A DNA stretch of 64,000 nt from JAHRAW01 sp963693025. Lineage in GTDB: Bacteria > Pseudomonadota > Gammaproteobacteria > Arenicellales > Poriferihabitantaceae. Made by a program: the position numbers and the translations under genes. Below are positions 8,452-17,255 of this stretch, in pieces (the stretch's first letter is position 1; the number at the start of each line of letters is the position of its first letter). A model generated the notes under the pieces. That model had not been told where the DNA came from. It did not search any database and saw only the letters and a list, made by a program, of their open reading frames with translations. Where the stretch lies: the NCBI GenBank assembly GCA_963693025.1, contig OY843749.1, positions 124,001-188,000 of the forward strand. Direction: 5' to 3'.

Positions 8452-9315
8452 TCAAGATTTACCACCCCCTATCGCCTCCCCCGAGTCGCGTTCGGCGATG
8501 GCTTGTTTGAATCCGGCTTCTTGTGCGCGTTGTTGGAAGTGGACGCCTTCGGGGCTGTGCCGGGCGATGCCGTCGAAAAGCGTGGCGAGGAGTTGGGTGT
8601 TGGCGAGGCCCATGTTTTCGTAGGCTTGGTTGACCAGCATTTTCATCATCATCAGTTGATTCTTCGGCACGCCCTTGATTCGGTCGGTCAACTGCGCGAC
8701 CGCATCATCCAGTTGCGCCGGTGGAGTCGCGCGAAAAATCAGTCCGATTTCCGCCGCTTCTTTGCCGCTGATGAGGTCGCCGGTGAACAGCATCTGCTTT
8801 GCCTTTTCCGCGCCGAGGCGATACACCCACATGGCCGTGGTCGGGCAGCCCCAAACGCGCGCGGGCGGATAGCCGATGCGCGCTTTTTCGTTCATCACGA
8901 CAATGTCGCAGCACAACGCAATGTCGCTGCCGCCGGCGACCGCATCGCCGTGCACGCGCGCAATCACCGGCTTGGGGCAACGCCAAATCGACATGAAATT
9001 GCGCGTGCAGCGGCTCATAAATTGATAGTCAATCATCGCATCCCACGGCATCTCCTGAACCGCCGGATGCGCGCCGGAGCCCTCCGCTTGCGCTTCCGTT
9101 TCGGCGTAAGTCTTCAAGTCATACCCGCCGCAAAACCCCCGCCCCGCTCCGGTCAATACAATCACGTGAACGCCATCATCGTTGCCGGCATGCGCAAACG
9201 CCGCAGCCAAATCATCCGGCATACTTTCGTTGATGGCATTGAAACGCGCGGGGCGATTCAACGTGATGGTCGCCACCCGCTCCTTCGCGCGATATAACAC
9301 TTCTCCGAAATTCAT
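8452..9315 (-). CDS. Enoyl-CoA hydratase/isomerase family protein
   Basis: 287 aa, a crotonase-fold enzyme acting on acyl-CoA thioesters. Seen: TITLNRPARFNAIN, the first oxyanion-hole loop GAGRGFCGGYDLK, a second loop region HGDAVAGGSDIALCCDIV, and a typical C-terminal SPEGVHFQQRA. The exact substrate is not predictable: the residue usually acting as second Glu in hydratases lies in the RIGYPPARVWGCP stretch, which differs from classical EchA. The ATG at 9315 was chosen because GGGAG sits six bases upstream; a TTG at 9321 is the alternative. The cysE stop lies just upstream on the same strand. Confidence 0.88.
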   Translation of the reverse strand: MNFGEVLYRAKERVATITLNRPARFNAINESMPDDLAAAFAHAGNDDGVHVIVLTGAGRGFCGGYDLKTYAETEAQAEGSGAHPAVQEMPWDAMIDYQFMSRCTRNFMSIWRCPKPVIARVHGDAVAGGSDIALCCDIVVMNEKARIGYPPARVWGCPTTAMWVYRLGAEKAKQMLFTGDLISGKEAAEIGLIFRATPPAQLDDAVAQLTDRIKGVPKNQLMMMKMLVNQAYENMGLANTQLLATLFDGIARHSPEGVHFQQRAQEAGFKQAIAERDSGEAIGGGKS

Positions 9316-9336
9316 CGGCAACTCCCGGCAACCGGG

Positions 9337-10143
9337 TCAGTCCATTTCCAGGGTGTGATCCATCTCCAACGCCGGCTGCTCGGTGCTGCATGCGCCCACC
9401 GGTTTGGCGGGGACGCCGGCGACGGTGTAGTGTGCCGGCACGTCGTCCAGCACGACGCTGCCGGCGCCGATTTTGGCGCCTTCGCCGATGCGTACGTTGC
9501 CGAGGATTTTTGCGCCGGCGCCGATTAGCACGCCGCCGCCCACCTTGGGGTGCCGGTCGCCGCTGTCCTTGCCGGTGCCGCCGAGCGTGACCTCGTGCAG
9601 CATCGACACGTTGTCGCCGACCACCGCGGTTTCGCCGATGACCAGCGAGGTGGCGTGGTCGATGAGGATGCCGTTGCCGATGCGCGCGGCGGGGTGAATG
9701 TCGAGCGCAAACACTTCGCTGATTCGGCTCTGCATATACAGCGCCAGTTCGCGCCGTTGCCGCCGCCACAACCAGTGCCCGACGCGGTGCATCTGCAAGC
9801 CCTGATAGCCTTTGTAATACAGGAACGGCAGCGAATACCGGTCGCACGCCGGGTCGCGCTCGCAGAACGCCAGCAGGTCGTCGATGGCGGCGCTCAGCAG
9901 CGCGGCGTCATCGGCGTACGACTGGCGTATGATTTTCCGCAGGCTCGACTCGGTGAGCGTCGGGCACGCCAGTTTCTGCGCCAGCAACGCCGCCAGCGCA
10001 TTGCCAAACGAGCGGTGCCGCAGCACGGTCGGGCGCATGAAGGCGGCGAGAATCGGCTCGGCTTCCAGTTGCCGCGCGACTTCGTCCCGCAGCGCGTGCC
10101 ACACGAGGTCGGTCCGGGAAGGGGCGGGGTGCGCCAGGTTCAT
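9337..10143 (-). CDS. cysE: Serine O-acetyltransferase
   Basis: 268 aa from the ATG at 10143; an ATG at 10161 in the same frame would add six residues. It makes O-acetylserine from serine and acetyl-CoA, the first step of cysteine synthesis. The N-terminal helical SATase domain (about 1-140) is followed by a left-handed beta helix of hexapeptide repeats with the catalytic motifs IHPAARIGNGILIDHAT and HEVTLGGTGKDSGDRHPK. The C-terminus is short and acidic (ALEMDHTLEMD). A TATAAT on the minus strand (10155-10150) sits six bases upstream of the chosen ATG, which would make a very short leader if used; no good -35 is visible. Confidence 0.94.
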   Translation of the reverse strand: MNLAHPAPSRTDLVWHALRDEVARQLEAEPILAAFMRPTVLRHRSFGNALAALLAQKLACPTLTESSLRKIIRQSYADDAALLSAAIDDLLAFCERDPACDRYSLPFLYYKGYQGLQMHRVGHWLWRRQRRELALYMQSRISEVFALDIHPAARIGNGILIDHATSLVIGETAVVGDNVSMLHEVTLGGTGKDSGDRHPKVGGGVLIGAGAKILGNVRIGEGAKIGAGSVVLDDVPAHYTVAGVPAKPVGACSTEQPALEMDHTLEMD

Positions 10144-10254
10144 GCGGGGATTATAGGGCATTCACAAAGCCGGCGCGTCCGCGAAGCCGGATTGCCGCGC
10201 CGCCGCCCGGAAAAAAGCGCACATCCTTGTGCCGCCGCCACCGCGCCGACCCCG

Positions 10255-11790
10255 TCAGGAATTCATCGGCACGACCACGAAGCGCGTTTGCTCATCGCGC
10301 TCAACCAACAGCAAGACCGATTTTTTATCCGTGTTGTCATCGCGCAGGGCGTCGAGCGCATCCGCCATCTCAGCCGGCGAATTGACTCGGCGCTTGCCGA
10401 CGCGCTTGATGAGGTCGCCTTCGCGCAGCCCGCGTTTGGCGGCGGCGCCGTCGGGCTCAACCGCGACCACGACCACGCCGCCGGCGTCCGCTTCGATGCC
10501 GTATTTCTTGCGGTTTTCATCGTCCAGCGCGCCCACGGACAAGCCGAGTTGCCCCGATGCCGCCGCCACCGCATCGGGCAAACCTCCCGCCAATGTTTCC
10601 TCCTTGTGGCTGCCGATGGTGACGCGCAAGGTTTGCCGGCGCTCGTCTCGCCAGATTTCGAGGTCAACCTCGGTCTCGCCGTCGGTCAGGGCGACCAGTT
10701 TGGGCAGGTCGCGCATTTTGCCGACCTCCTTGCCGCCGTAGGCGAGTATGACATCGCCCGCCTCGATGCCGGCTTCGGAAGCCGGGCTGTCCGCCACCAC
10801 GCGGGTGACCAACGCGCCGCCGGCTTTCGCCAGCCCCAGGCTGTCGGAAATCTCCTCGCTGACGCCTTGAATATGGACGCCCAGAAACCCGCGCTGCACC
10901 ACGCCATTGTCGCGCAACTGCGCGATGACGTTGGCGGCCATCGACGACGGGATGGCGAAACCGATGCCGACGTTGCCGCCGTTGGGGGAGTGAATCGCGC
11001 TGTTGACGCCGATGACCTCGCCTTTGGTGTTGAACAGCGGACCGCCCGAATTGCCGCGGTTGATGGGCGCGTCGATTTGGATGAAGTCGTCCAGCGGCCC
11101 GAACTGAATGTCGCGCCCGCGCGCCGAGATGATGCCGCTGGTGGTGGTGCCGCCGAGCCCGAACGGGTTGCCGATTGCGATTACCCAGTCGCCCACTCTG
11201 GCGGCGTCGGAATCGCCGAATGTCACATACGGCAACGGCTTGTCGGTGCGGATTTCCAGCAGCGCCAGGTCGGTTTTTTTGTCGCGCCCTTTGAGCGTCG
11301 CCGGAATGCGCGTGCCGTCGTCAAACACCACCTCGATTTCATCGGCGCCCTCGACCACGTGGTGGTTGGTCACCACCAAGCCTTCGGCGTCGATGATAAA
11401 CCCCGAGCCGACCGCGGTGCTGCGCCGCTCATGCGGGCGGTCGTGCTTGTGGTCGGGGTCTTGACGCCGGCGGTCGTGGCGCGGACCCGACGGCGGCTGT
11501 CCAAAGAAGCGGTGAAAGAACTCCTCCATTTCCGGCATTTGCTCGTCAAAGCGCGGACGATTACCGGCGCGGCGGGCGCGCCCCGTGGTCGAGATATTCA
11601 CCACCGCCGGCTTGACCGCCTGCACCAATGCGGCAAAGCCGTCGTTGACATTGATAGCCGGCAAGTCAGCCGCAACATGCGACTCCGCCGCTTGCGTACT
11701 CACCGACAATGCCAACACGGCAAGCGCGACGGCAACGGTCAGGCGGGTGAGGCGAAATCGAATAACATCAAATAAAACAAAAATACGCAT
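10255..11790 (-). CDS. degP: Periplasmic HtrA/DegP-family serine protease
   Basis: 511 aa. An N-terminal signal peptide (hydrophobic core LTVAVALAVLALSV) is followed by a trypsin-like domain with the triad His in VVTNHHVVEG, Asp in KKTDLALLEI and Ser in INRGNSGGPLF. Two PDZ domains follow (about 290-380 and 400-505, the second ending GLREGDLIKRVG). A low-complexity His/Arg/Asp-rich loop sits before the first catalytic strand (around residues 100-125), corresponding to the LA loop. It degrades or refolds misfolded envelope proteins; DegP versus MucD cannot be settled here. GAGGG seven bases before the ATG supports the start. Confidence 0.95.
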   Translation of the reverse strand: MRIFVLFDVIRFRLTRLTVAVALAVLALSVSTQAAESHVAADLPAINVNDGFAALVQAVKPAVVNISTTGRARRAGNRPRFDEQMPEMEEFFHRFFGQPPSGPRHDRRRQDPDHKHDRPHERRSTAVGSGFIIDAEGLVVTNHHVVEGADEIEVVFDDGTRIPATLKGRDKKTDLALLEIRTDKPLPYVTFGDSDAARVGDWVIAIGNPFGLGGTTTSGIISARGRDIQFGPLDDFIQIDAPINRGNSGGPLFNTKGEVIGVNSAIHSPNGGNVGIGFAIPSSMAANVIAQLRDNGVVQRGFLGVHIQGVSEEISDSLGLAKAGGALVTRVVADSPASEAGIEAGDVILAYGGKEVGKMRDLPKLVALTDGETEVDLEIWRDERRQTLRVTIGSHKEETLAGGLPDAVAAASGQLGLSVGALDDENRKKYGIEADAGGVVVVAVEPDGAAAKRGLREGDLIKRVGKRRVNSPAEMADALDALRDDNTDKKSVLLLVERDEQTRFVVVPMNS

Positions 11791-11903
11791 GAGTAATCCC
11801 TCAAGAGTGCGATTGAATTGTGCGCCAGTATGACAAAATAATTCTTACCGTAGGGTGAACGGGGGATTAAATTATGGTAACGGTACAAAAAAAACCAACT
11901 ACC

Positions 11904-12103
11904 CGTCATTCTCGAACGATAGAAAAATAGGGAGCGTTAGCGACCATATTTTTCATCGCCTTCGGGAATCTCCCTAAGGCTACCGTGGACTTTACCGAAG
12001 CCTGTGCCAGTCTTAGGGAGATTCCCGAGGTCGTAAGTGTCCGTAAGCCGCCGCTTAAAAGAAAAAGCGCGGCGGCAACGGACACTAACGCTCGAGAATG
12101 ACG
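11904..12103 (+). repeat. Cloverleaf repeat element, copy C (full length)
   Basis: A 200-bp copy with 12-bp terminal inverted repeats, left hairpin, unbroken 16-bp central arms (CGGGAATCTCCCTAAG / CTTAGGGAGATTCCCG) and right hairpin. It is the first of three copies in direct tandem in the 764-base gap between degP and pyrC'. The bases at 11791-11903 upstream of degP hold no recognisable element beyond an A-tract. Confidence 0.92.
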
Positions 12104-12116
12104 AGTAATACATACC

Positions 12117-12316
12117 CGTCATTCTCGAACGATAGAAAAATAGGGAGCGTCAGCGACCATATTTTTCATCGCCTTCGGGAATCTCCCTAAGGCTAGCGTG
12201 AATTCCAACAAAGCCCGTGCCAGTCTTAGGGAGATTCCCGAGGACGCAAGTGTCCGGTAAGCCGCCGCTAAAAGAAAAAGCGCGGCGGCAACGGACACTA
12301 ACGCTCGAGAATGACG
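12117..12316 (+). repeat. Cloverleaf repeat element, copy D (full length)
   Basis: A 200-bp copy in the same orientation as copy C and separated from it by 13 bp. It differs from C by scattered substitutions, for example in the loop between the central arms and an extra G in CCGGTAAGCC, so it is not a very recent exact duplication. Confidence 0.92.
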
Positions 12317-12325
12317 AGTTCTGCC

Positions 12326-12524
12326 CGTCATTCTCGAACGATAGAAAAATAAGAAGCGATAGCGACTATATTTTTCATCGCCTTCGGGAATCTCCCTAAG
12401 GCTGGCGTGAATTTCAACAAAGCCCGTGCCAATCTTAGGGAGATTCCCGAGGTCGTAAGTGTCCGTTGCCGCCGCTTAAAAGAAAAAGCGCGGCGGCAAC
12501 GGACACTAACGCTCGAGAATGACG
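12326..12524 (+). repeat. Cloverleaf repeat element, copy E (full length)
   Basis: A 199-bp copy, third in the tandem series, nine bp after copy D. Its right hairpin reads GTGTCCGTTGCCGCCGC and pairs more perfectly with the downstream GCGGCGGCAACGGACAC than in C or D. It ends about 30 bp before the pyrC' stop codon. Confidence 0.92.
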
Positions 12525-12554
12525 AAGTAATTTGTCCCTTTTACCCCCGCACCC

Positions 12555-13877
12555 TCAACCCCCCAACCCCCCATCATACACAACCCTACCCTCAACCAAC
12601 GTAACAACCACCTTGCCATTGACAGTCTCCCCAAACCAAGGCGAATTCTTGCCGTTGCTGTGCATTGATTGCTCGTCCGGCGTCCAGTCTAGTGCCGGGT
12701 TGAACAGGCAGATGTCGGCGGTGGCGCCAACGCCCAAATGCCCGGCGTCTATGCCGATGATGGTGGCGGGGTGGGTGGTTAGGGCGGCTATGGCGGTGGG
12801 GCGGGGTAGGTTGCTTTGCTCGACTAGTTTGAGGGTCAGGGCGAGCAACGTGTCCACGCCGGAGATGCCGGGGGCGGCTTCGGCGAAGGGGGCTAGTTTG
12901 GCGTCGGCGTCGTGTGGTTGGTGGTCGGAGCAGATGGTGCTGATGACACCGTCTGCGACTCCCCGCACCAGCGCGCGTTGGTCGCGCTGCGTCCGCAGCG
13001 GCGGGAAGACCTTGTATGCGGCGTCAAACGCGCCGATGTGTTGCTCGTTAAAGTGTAGGTGGTGAATGGCGACGCCGGCGGTCACCGGCAGGCCGCGCGA
13101 CTGGGCTTCGGCGACCATCTCCACCGCGCGCGCGCCGGAGAGCAAGTCGAAGTGCGCGCGCACGCCGCTGGTCTCGATGAGCGCGAGGTCGCGCGCCACG
13201 CCGACCGTCTCCGCCGCTTCGGGAATCGCCGGCAGCCCGAGGCGCGTGCTGACCTCGCCCTCGTGCACCACGCCGTTTCCCTGCAACCACGGGTCGAGCG
13301 GCGTGACGAACACCGGCAGCCCGTAGGTGGACGCATACTGCATCGCGCGGCGCATCACCAGCGTGTTTTCCACCGCCCGCCAGCCGTTGCTCAGCCCGAC
13401 GCAGCCCGCGTCCATCAGCAACGCCATGTCGGCGAGGCGCTCCCCGCCGAGGCCCGCGGTCAGCGCGCCGAGCGGATGAACGCGCGCGAAACCGCAGGTG
13501 GCGGCGCGGTCGTGAATCATGCGCACCATCGCCGGCGTGTCGATGACCGGGAAGGTGTCGGGCGGGCAGACCATTCGGGTGATGCCGCCGGCGGCGGCGG
13601 CGCGGACTTCCGAGGCGATGGTGGCTTTGTGCGCCTCGCCCGGCTCGCGCAAGCGCGCGCACAGGTCGATTAAGCCCGGCAATACCAGCAGCCCGGCGGC
13701 GTCAATTTGCCGGTCGGCTTTGAAACCTCCGGGCTTCTTCCCGATGCCGGCGATTTTCCCCCGGCTGATATAGACATCGCAGACCGCGTCGGTTTCATTA
13801 GCTGGGTCAATCAGATGACCGCCTTTGATTAGCAAGTTTTCCGGCGCCGCCTCGGTCGAATTCACAGTCTCAGTCAC
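12555..13877 (-). CDS. pyrC': Non-catalytic dihydroorotase-like subunit of aspartate carbamoyltransferase (PyrC' type)
   Basis: 440 aa, amidohydrolase fold. Active dihydroorotases have an HxH zinc motif in GLIDxHxHLREPG; here the stretch reads LPGLIDLCARLREPG, so both histidines are missing. This is the state of the inactive PyrC'/PyrX subunits of Pseudomonas-type ATCase, which support assembly of the PyrB dodecamer rather than catalysis. Other landmarks are the CSDHQPHD stretch and the C-terminal TLVEGRVVYDGG. It overlaps pyrB by 4 nt (ATGA), so translation is coupled. A catalytic dihydroorotase should be encoded elsewhere in the genome. Confidence 0.93.
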   Translation of the reverse strand: MTETVNSTEAAPENLLIKGGHLIDPANETDAVCDVYISRGKIAGIGKKPGGFKADRQIDAAGLLVLPGLIDLCARLREPGEAHKATIASEVRAAAAGGITRMVCPPDTFPVIDTPAMVRMIHDRAATCGFARVHPLGALTAGLGGERLADMALLMDAGCVGLSNGWRAVENTLVMRRAMQYASTYGLPVFVTPLDPWLQGNGVVHEGEVSTRLGLPAIPEAAETVGVARDLALIETSGVRAHFDLLSGARAVEMVAEAQSRGLPVTAGVAIHHLHFNEQHIGAFDAAYKVFPPLRTQRDQRALVRGVADGVISTICSDHQPHDADAKLAPFAEAAPGISGVDTLLALTLKLVEQSNLPRPTAIAALTTHPATIIGIDAGHLGVGATADICLFNPALDWTPDEQSMHSNGKNSPWFGETVNGKVVVTLVEGRVVYDGGLGG

Positions 13878-14854
13878 GACCGCTCCTCCGACCCGCCCAT
13901 GATGGTCGCCAGTATGGACATGCGCACCGCGATGCCGTTGGTGACTTGCTCCAGGATGACCGAGCGCGAACTGTCGGCGACCGCCGAGGAGATTTCCAGT
14001 CCGCGGTTGATGGGTCCCGGATGCATCACCACCGCGTCTTTGTCGGCGTGGCGCAGTTTTTCCTCGGTCAGGCCATAGCGGTTGAAATACTCCTGCGCGC
14101 TCGGCACCAGTTGGCCATCCATGCGCTCGCGCTGCAGCCGCAGCATGATGACCACATCGATGCCGCTCAGCCCTTCGAGCATGTCCGAGGTGGCGGTTAC
14201 TCCCAGCGTTTCGATTTCGGTTGGAATCAGCGTGCGCGGTCCGACCACCCGGATTTCCGCGACCCCCAGAGTGTTGAGCGCGTGAATCTGCGAGCGCGCC
14301 ACGCGTGAATGCAGCAGGTCGCCGATGATGGCGACCTTGAGTCCGTCAAAGCCGCCTTTGGCGCGCCGGATGGTGAACATGTCCAGCATCGCCTGCGTCG
14401 GATGGGCGTGGCGTCCGTCGCCGGCGTTGACCACGCGCACGTGCTCGGGCAAGTGCGCGGCGATTAGATGCGCCGCGCCGCTCGCGCTGTCGCGCACCAC
14501 GAACAAGTCGGTGTGCATCGCTTCCAGGGTTCGCACGGTGTCCACAATGGACTCGCCCTTGATGGTGGACATGCGCGATGCGTTCAGGTTGATGACGTCG
14601 GCGGACAGGCGTTTGCCGGCGATTTCAAAGGTCGTGCGCGTGCGCGTGCTCGGCTCGAAAAAAAGGTTGACCATCGTCTTGCCGCGCAACAACGGCACCT
14701 TCTTGACCTCGCGCTTGCCGAAACTGACGAACGACTCGGCGGTGTCGAGAATGCCGACCAGGGTCTCGCGCGGCAGGCCGCTAATGGTCAGAAAATGTTT
14801 CAGTTTCCCGTTGCGGTCAAACTGAATGGCGTCGCCGGTGGCGGTCGGCGTCAT
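13874..14854 (-). CDS. pyrB: Aspartate carbamoyltransferase catalytic subunit
   Basis: 326 aa. It joins carbamoyl phosphate and aspartate in pyrimidine synthesis. The carbamoyl-phosphate motif is FFEPSTRTRTTFE; also HPTQAMLDMFTI, VMLRLQRERM and VMHPGPINRG. It has the short N-terminal extension seen in Pseudomonas-type class A ATCases, in agreement with the inactive PyrC' partner encoded next to it. It overlaps pyrR upstream and pyrC' downstream by 4 nt each. Confidence 0.97.
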   Translation of the reverse strand: MTPTATGDAIQFDRNGKLKHFLTISGLPRETLVGILDTAESFVSFGKREVKKVPLLRGKTMVNLFFEPSTRTRTTFEIAGKRLSADVINLNASRMSTIKGESIVDTVRTLEAMHTDLFVVRDSASGAAHLIAAHLPEHVRVVNAGDGRHAHPTQAMLDMFTIRRAKGGFDGLKVAIIGDLLHSRVARSQIHALNTLGVAEIRVVGPRTLIPTEIETLGVTATSDMLEGLSGIDVVIMLRLQRERMDGQLVPSAQEYFNRYGLTEEKLRHADKDAVVMHPGPINRGLEISSAVADSSRSVILEQVTNGIAVRMSILATIMGGSEERS

Positions 14855-15372
14855 GCGATTTTCCCGGCGATTGCCTTGCCGATTTGGATGATGTTGAGCG
14901 CGAGGTCGCCGCCGTTGTTGCTGAGTTTGGCTTCCTCGTCGTCCGCCAAATCGAGCGATTGCCCGACCACATCCGCTTGTATCGGCAACTCCCTGCCGGG
15001 GCGCTCAATCAGCACCGCCAAACACACCCGCTCGGGGCGACCGTAGGAGAAGATTTCGTTGAGGGCGGCGCGAATGGTGCGCCCGGTGTGCAGCACATCG
15101 TCCACCAGAATGATGTCGCGGTTGTCCACCGCCACCGGCAGGTTGGAGGCTTTGACTTCGGGGTTGAGACCGACCCGGCTGAAGTCGTCGCGGTAGAACG
15201 AGATGTCCAGCGTGCCGAGCGGCGGCGCGGGGTTGAGGGCGGCGCGCAAGCGCTCGGCGAGCCACGCGCCGCCGGTGTGAATGCCGATGATGAGCGGCGC
15301 GGACAATTGCTGCGCGACGATGGCATCCGCCATTTCCGCGGTAATCGCCGCCAGTTGCCCGGAATCATGCAT
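14851..15372 (-). CDS. pyrR: PyrR, pyrimidine operon regulator / uracil phosphoribosyltransferase
   Basis: 173 aa. The PRPP-binding motif is IILVDDVLHTGRTIRAALNE; the N-terminus carries LIIGIHTGGAWLAERL. In Gram-positive bacteria PyrR is an RNA-binding attenuation protein. In Pseudomonas-like bacteria it sits upstream of pyrB as here and affects pyr expression, with weak or no UPRTase activity reported. Its start overlaps the ruvX 3' end by 8 nt, and it overlaps pyrB by 4 nt, so ruvX-pyrR-pyrB-pyrC' reads as one transcript. Confidence 0.95.
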   Translation of the reverse strand: MHDSGQLAAITAEMADAIVAQQLSAPLIIGIHTGGAWLAERLRAALNPAPPLGTLDISFYRDDFSRVGLNPEVKASNLPVAVDNRDIILVDDVLHTGRTIRAALNEIFSYGRPERVCLAVLIERPGRELPIQADVVGQSLDLADDEEAKLSNNGGDLALNIIQIGKAIAGKIA

Positions 15373-15874
15373 GCGCGTTGGGGTCTGCCAGATAGGTCAG
15401 CACAATCAATTCCGCCGCCACGCTGTCGCGTTTTTTGGCGAGTTTTTGGACGCTGGGCGCACGCTGTGGATTGCGTGGTTTGCCTCCGGCGGTGGCGGCG
15501 GTTCTCAGCAATTCATCGGCGGCGCGCGTGCTCAAACGCTCGTCCACGAACACCACCTCCAAGCCAAACCGCCCGCCGACCTCCCTGCCAAACCGGCGCG
15601 CTCTTTTGGCGATGTCGCCTTCGCCGCCGTTCATATTGACCGGCAAGCCGACCACCAGCAGCGTCGGCAACCACCGCTCCACCTGCTTTTCCAACTGTCG
15701 CCAATTCGGGACGCCGTCGCGCGCCGCCACGGTGGACAACGCCTGCGCGGTGCGCCGCTCGGCATTGCCAACGGCGACGCCGATGCGTTTCAAGCCGAAG
15801 TCCAAGCCGAGGAAATGCGCGCGCAGGCGTGGCGGCGTTTTGCTTACCCGGCGCACGGTATTCAACTCAGGCAT
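15365..15874 (-). CDS. ruvX: YqgF/RuvX family putative Holliday junction resolvase / pre-16S rRNA nuclease
   Basis: 169 aa from the ATG at 15874; an upstream start at 15913 would push deep into algH. RNase H-like fold with the motif FLGLDFGLKRIGVAVG (first catalytic Asp), LLVVGLPVNMNGGEGD, and VVFVDERLSTRAADELL (catalytic Glu). In E. coli YqgF processes the 5' end of 16S rRNA. It overlaps algH by 8 nt and pyrR by 8 nt. Confidence 0.94.
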   Translation of the reverse strand: MPELNTVRRVSKTPPRLRAHFLGLDFGLKRIGVAVGNAERRTAQALSTVAARDGVPNWRQLEKQVERWLPTLLVVGLPVNMNGGEGDIAKRARRFGREVGGRFGLEVVFVDERLSTRAADELLRTAATAGGKPRNPQRAPSVQKLAKKRDSVAAELIVLTYLADPNAHA

Positions 15875-16436
15875 GACCGACCTCGGTGGACAGCCGCGAG
15901 TAGTCGATGCCAAGCAGTTTGGCGGCTTGATGCCATTTCCGGTCGATTTGCGTGTCGAAGATAATCGAGTGGTCGGCGGGCGTGTGGAACCATGAATTTT
16001 GCCGGATTTCAGACTCCAGTTGCCCCGGTCCCCAGCCGGCGTAGCCGAGGAGCATAATGGCGTTGGCGGGTCCGCGGTCGCCGGCGATTGCGCCCAGAAT
16101 GTCCCGCGAACTGGTCAGCCATAGCCCGCCGCCGATTTCCAGCGAGGACTCCCAGCGGCTCCCGCTTTTTTCATCGGCGTGAATCACCAGCCCCAGTTCA
16201 GGGTTGACCGGCCCCCCCTCAAAAACCGGCTGCTCAGTGTGTTTGAGGCTGGAAACCGGCAACGACAGTTGGTCGAAAATGTCCCCCATGCGGTGGTTGG
16301 TGAGCCGGTTGACGACCACCCCAATCGCGCCGTTGTCGTCGTGCTGGCAAATCAGCGAGACCGTCTGATGAAAACTCGGGGTGGTCAGTTGCGGCATGGA
16401 CACCAGCAACTGGTTTTTCAGCGAAGTGCCGCTCAT
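15867..16436 (-). CDS. algH: YqgE/AlgH family protein
   Basis: 189 aa. The start at MSGTSLKNQLLVSMP matches the conserved N-terminus of the family; an upstream Met at 16478 is not supported. Conserved motifs: NGAIGVVVNRL, FEGGPVNPE, and LLGYAGWGPGQLESEI, followed by W and P in SWFHTPAD. Its biochemical role is unresolved (named after a Pseudomonas alginate regulator). It is the first gene of the algH-ruvX-pyrR-pyrB-pyrC' unit, as in Pseudomonas. The 202-bp region to the divergent CheW gene contains a TATACT (16545-16550) but no convincing -35. Confidence 0.94.
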   Translation of the reverse strand: MSGTSLKNQLLVSMPQLTTPSFHQTVSLICQHDDNGAIGVVVNRLTNHRMGDIFDQLSLPVSSLKHTEQPVFEGGPVNPELGLVIHADEKSGSRWESSLEIGGGLWLTSSRDILGAIAGDRGPANAIMLLGYAGWGPGQLESEIRQNSWFHTPADHSIIFDTQIDRKWHQAAKLLGIDYSRLSTEVGHA

Positions 16437-16638
16437 CGGTTTTATATCGTTTGGCGGCTTAGGCAACGGTCGCCTCACTCAGGCAACGATTTGCAGCCCG
16501 CCAAGGGCTCGCGCGATTTGTTATGGTCGACAACACGCCGCGATTATACTAAATTCCGCAAACAATTTATCCGCCATCCGCGCCCCCCACCTCGCACCCC
16601 CCGCCGCCCACCCCGCACCCGTCGAAGTTGAGTTCGCA

Positions 16639-17214
16639 TTGAACACTCCGCAACCCGGCCCGCTGGCGTTATTGCAGCAACTCGAAAGCGCCGGTCTCGG
16701 CGAAAAAGCGAGCCCGCCGGGTGGGGGCGAGGGCGCGGGCGCGAGTGAAGCGCGCGCGGGGATTGGGCGCGGGTTTGCGTTCACCATTGAAGAACTCAAC
16801 CTCGTGGTGCCGTTCGCCGCCGGTTTGCGAATCGCCCGCAGCCGGGACGCGCAGCCGTTGCCGTTGAGCCGCGAATGGGTCGCGGGCATCATCCATATAC
16901 GCGGGGAAATCTACACGCTCATCGACTTCGCCCGCTTCATCGGTCGCCGCGCCGCCACCGGCGGCAAGGACGCCGGACTGCTCCTGCTCGCCGACAACCG
17001 CATCAAAAGCGCGTTGCTGCTGGATAGCCCGGTCAGCCTGCGGGCGTTTAATCGCGACCCGCCCGCCGGCGCTGGTGCCGAAAGTGTCGCCGGTTTTGAC
17101 GCCGCGCTGTCGCCTTTTTTGAGCGCGGTGTGGTTGGATGACGGCGAGCCCTGGGGCGTGCTCGATGTCGCGGCGCTGACGCGCTCAGCGCGTTTCGTCA
17201 ACATTGGTCGATGA
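16639..17214 (+). CDS. CheW-like adaptor protein
   Basis: 191 aa if started at the in-frame TTG at 16639 (first residues MNTPQPGPLALL); the frame is open back to 16381, but that part overlaps the algH promoter and gene and has no protein-like character. The CheW domain spans about 50-190: FTIEELNLVVPF, SREWVAGIIHIRGEIYTLIDFARFIG, and WGVLDVAALT at the end. Such proteins couple a receptor to a CheA kinase; in twitching-motility (Chp/Pil) systems this slot is PilI. It is followed 41 nt later by a CheA-like gene. No receptor gene or CheY-type gene is nearby. Confidence 0.8.
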   Translation: MNTPQPGPLALLQQLESAGLGEKASPPGGGEGAGASEARAGIGRGFAFTIEELNLVVPFAAGLRIARSRDAQPLPLSREWVAGIIHIRGEIYTLIDFARFIGRRAATGGKDAGLLLLADNRIKSALLLDSPVSLRAFNRDPPAGAGAESVAGFDAALSPFLSAVWLDDGEPWGVLDVAALTRSARFVNIGR

Positions 17215-17255
17215 AAGCATTACATAAAAATAACAAAATAACAGGTTGATAATAA

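Noticed and set aside
9550..11775. 741-codon plus-strand open frame opposite cysE and degP
   Set aside because: It runs antisense across two clearly recognised genes, has the Arg/His/Ala-rich composition typical of GC-rich shadows and no motif.
11904..12524. Three evenly spaced repeats considered as a CRISPR array
   Set aside because: Units are 200 bp with 9-13 bp between them and internal hairpins; there are no 25-40 bp repeats with unique spacers and no cas genes.
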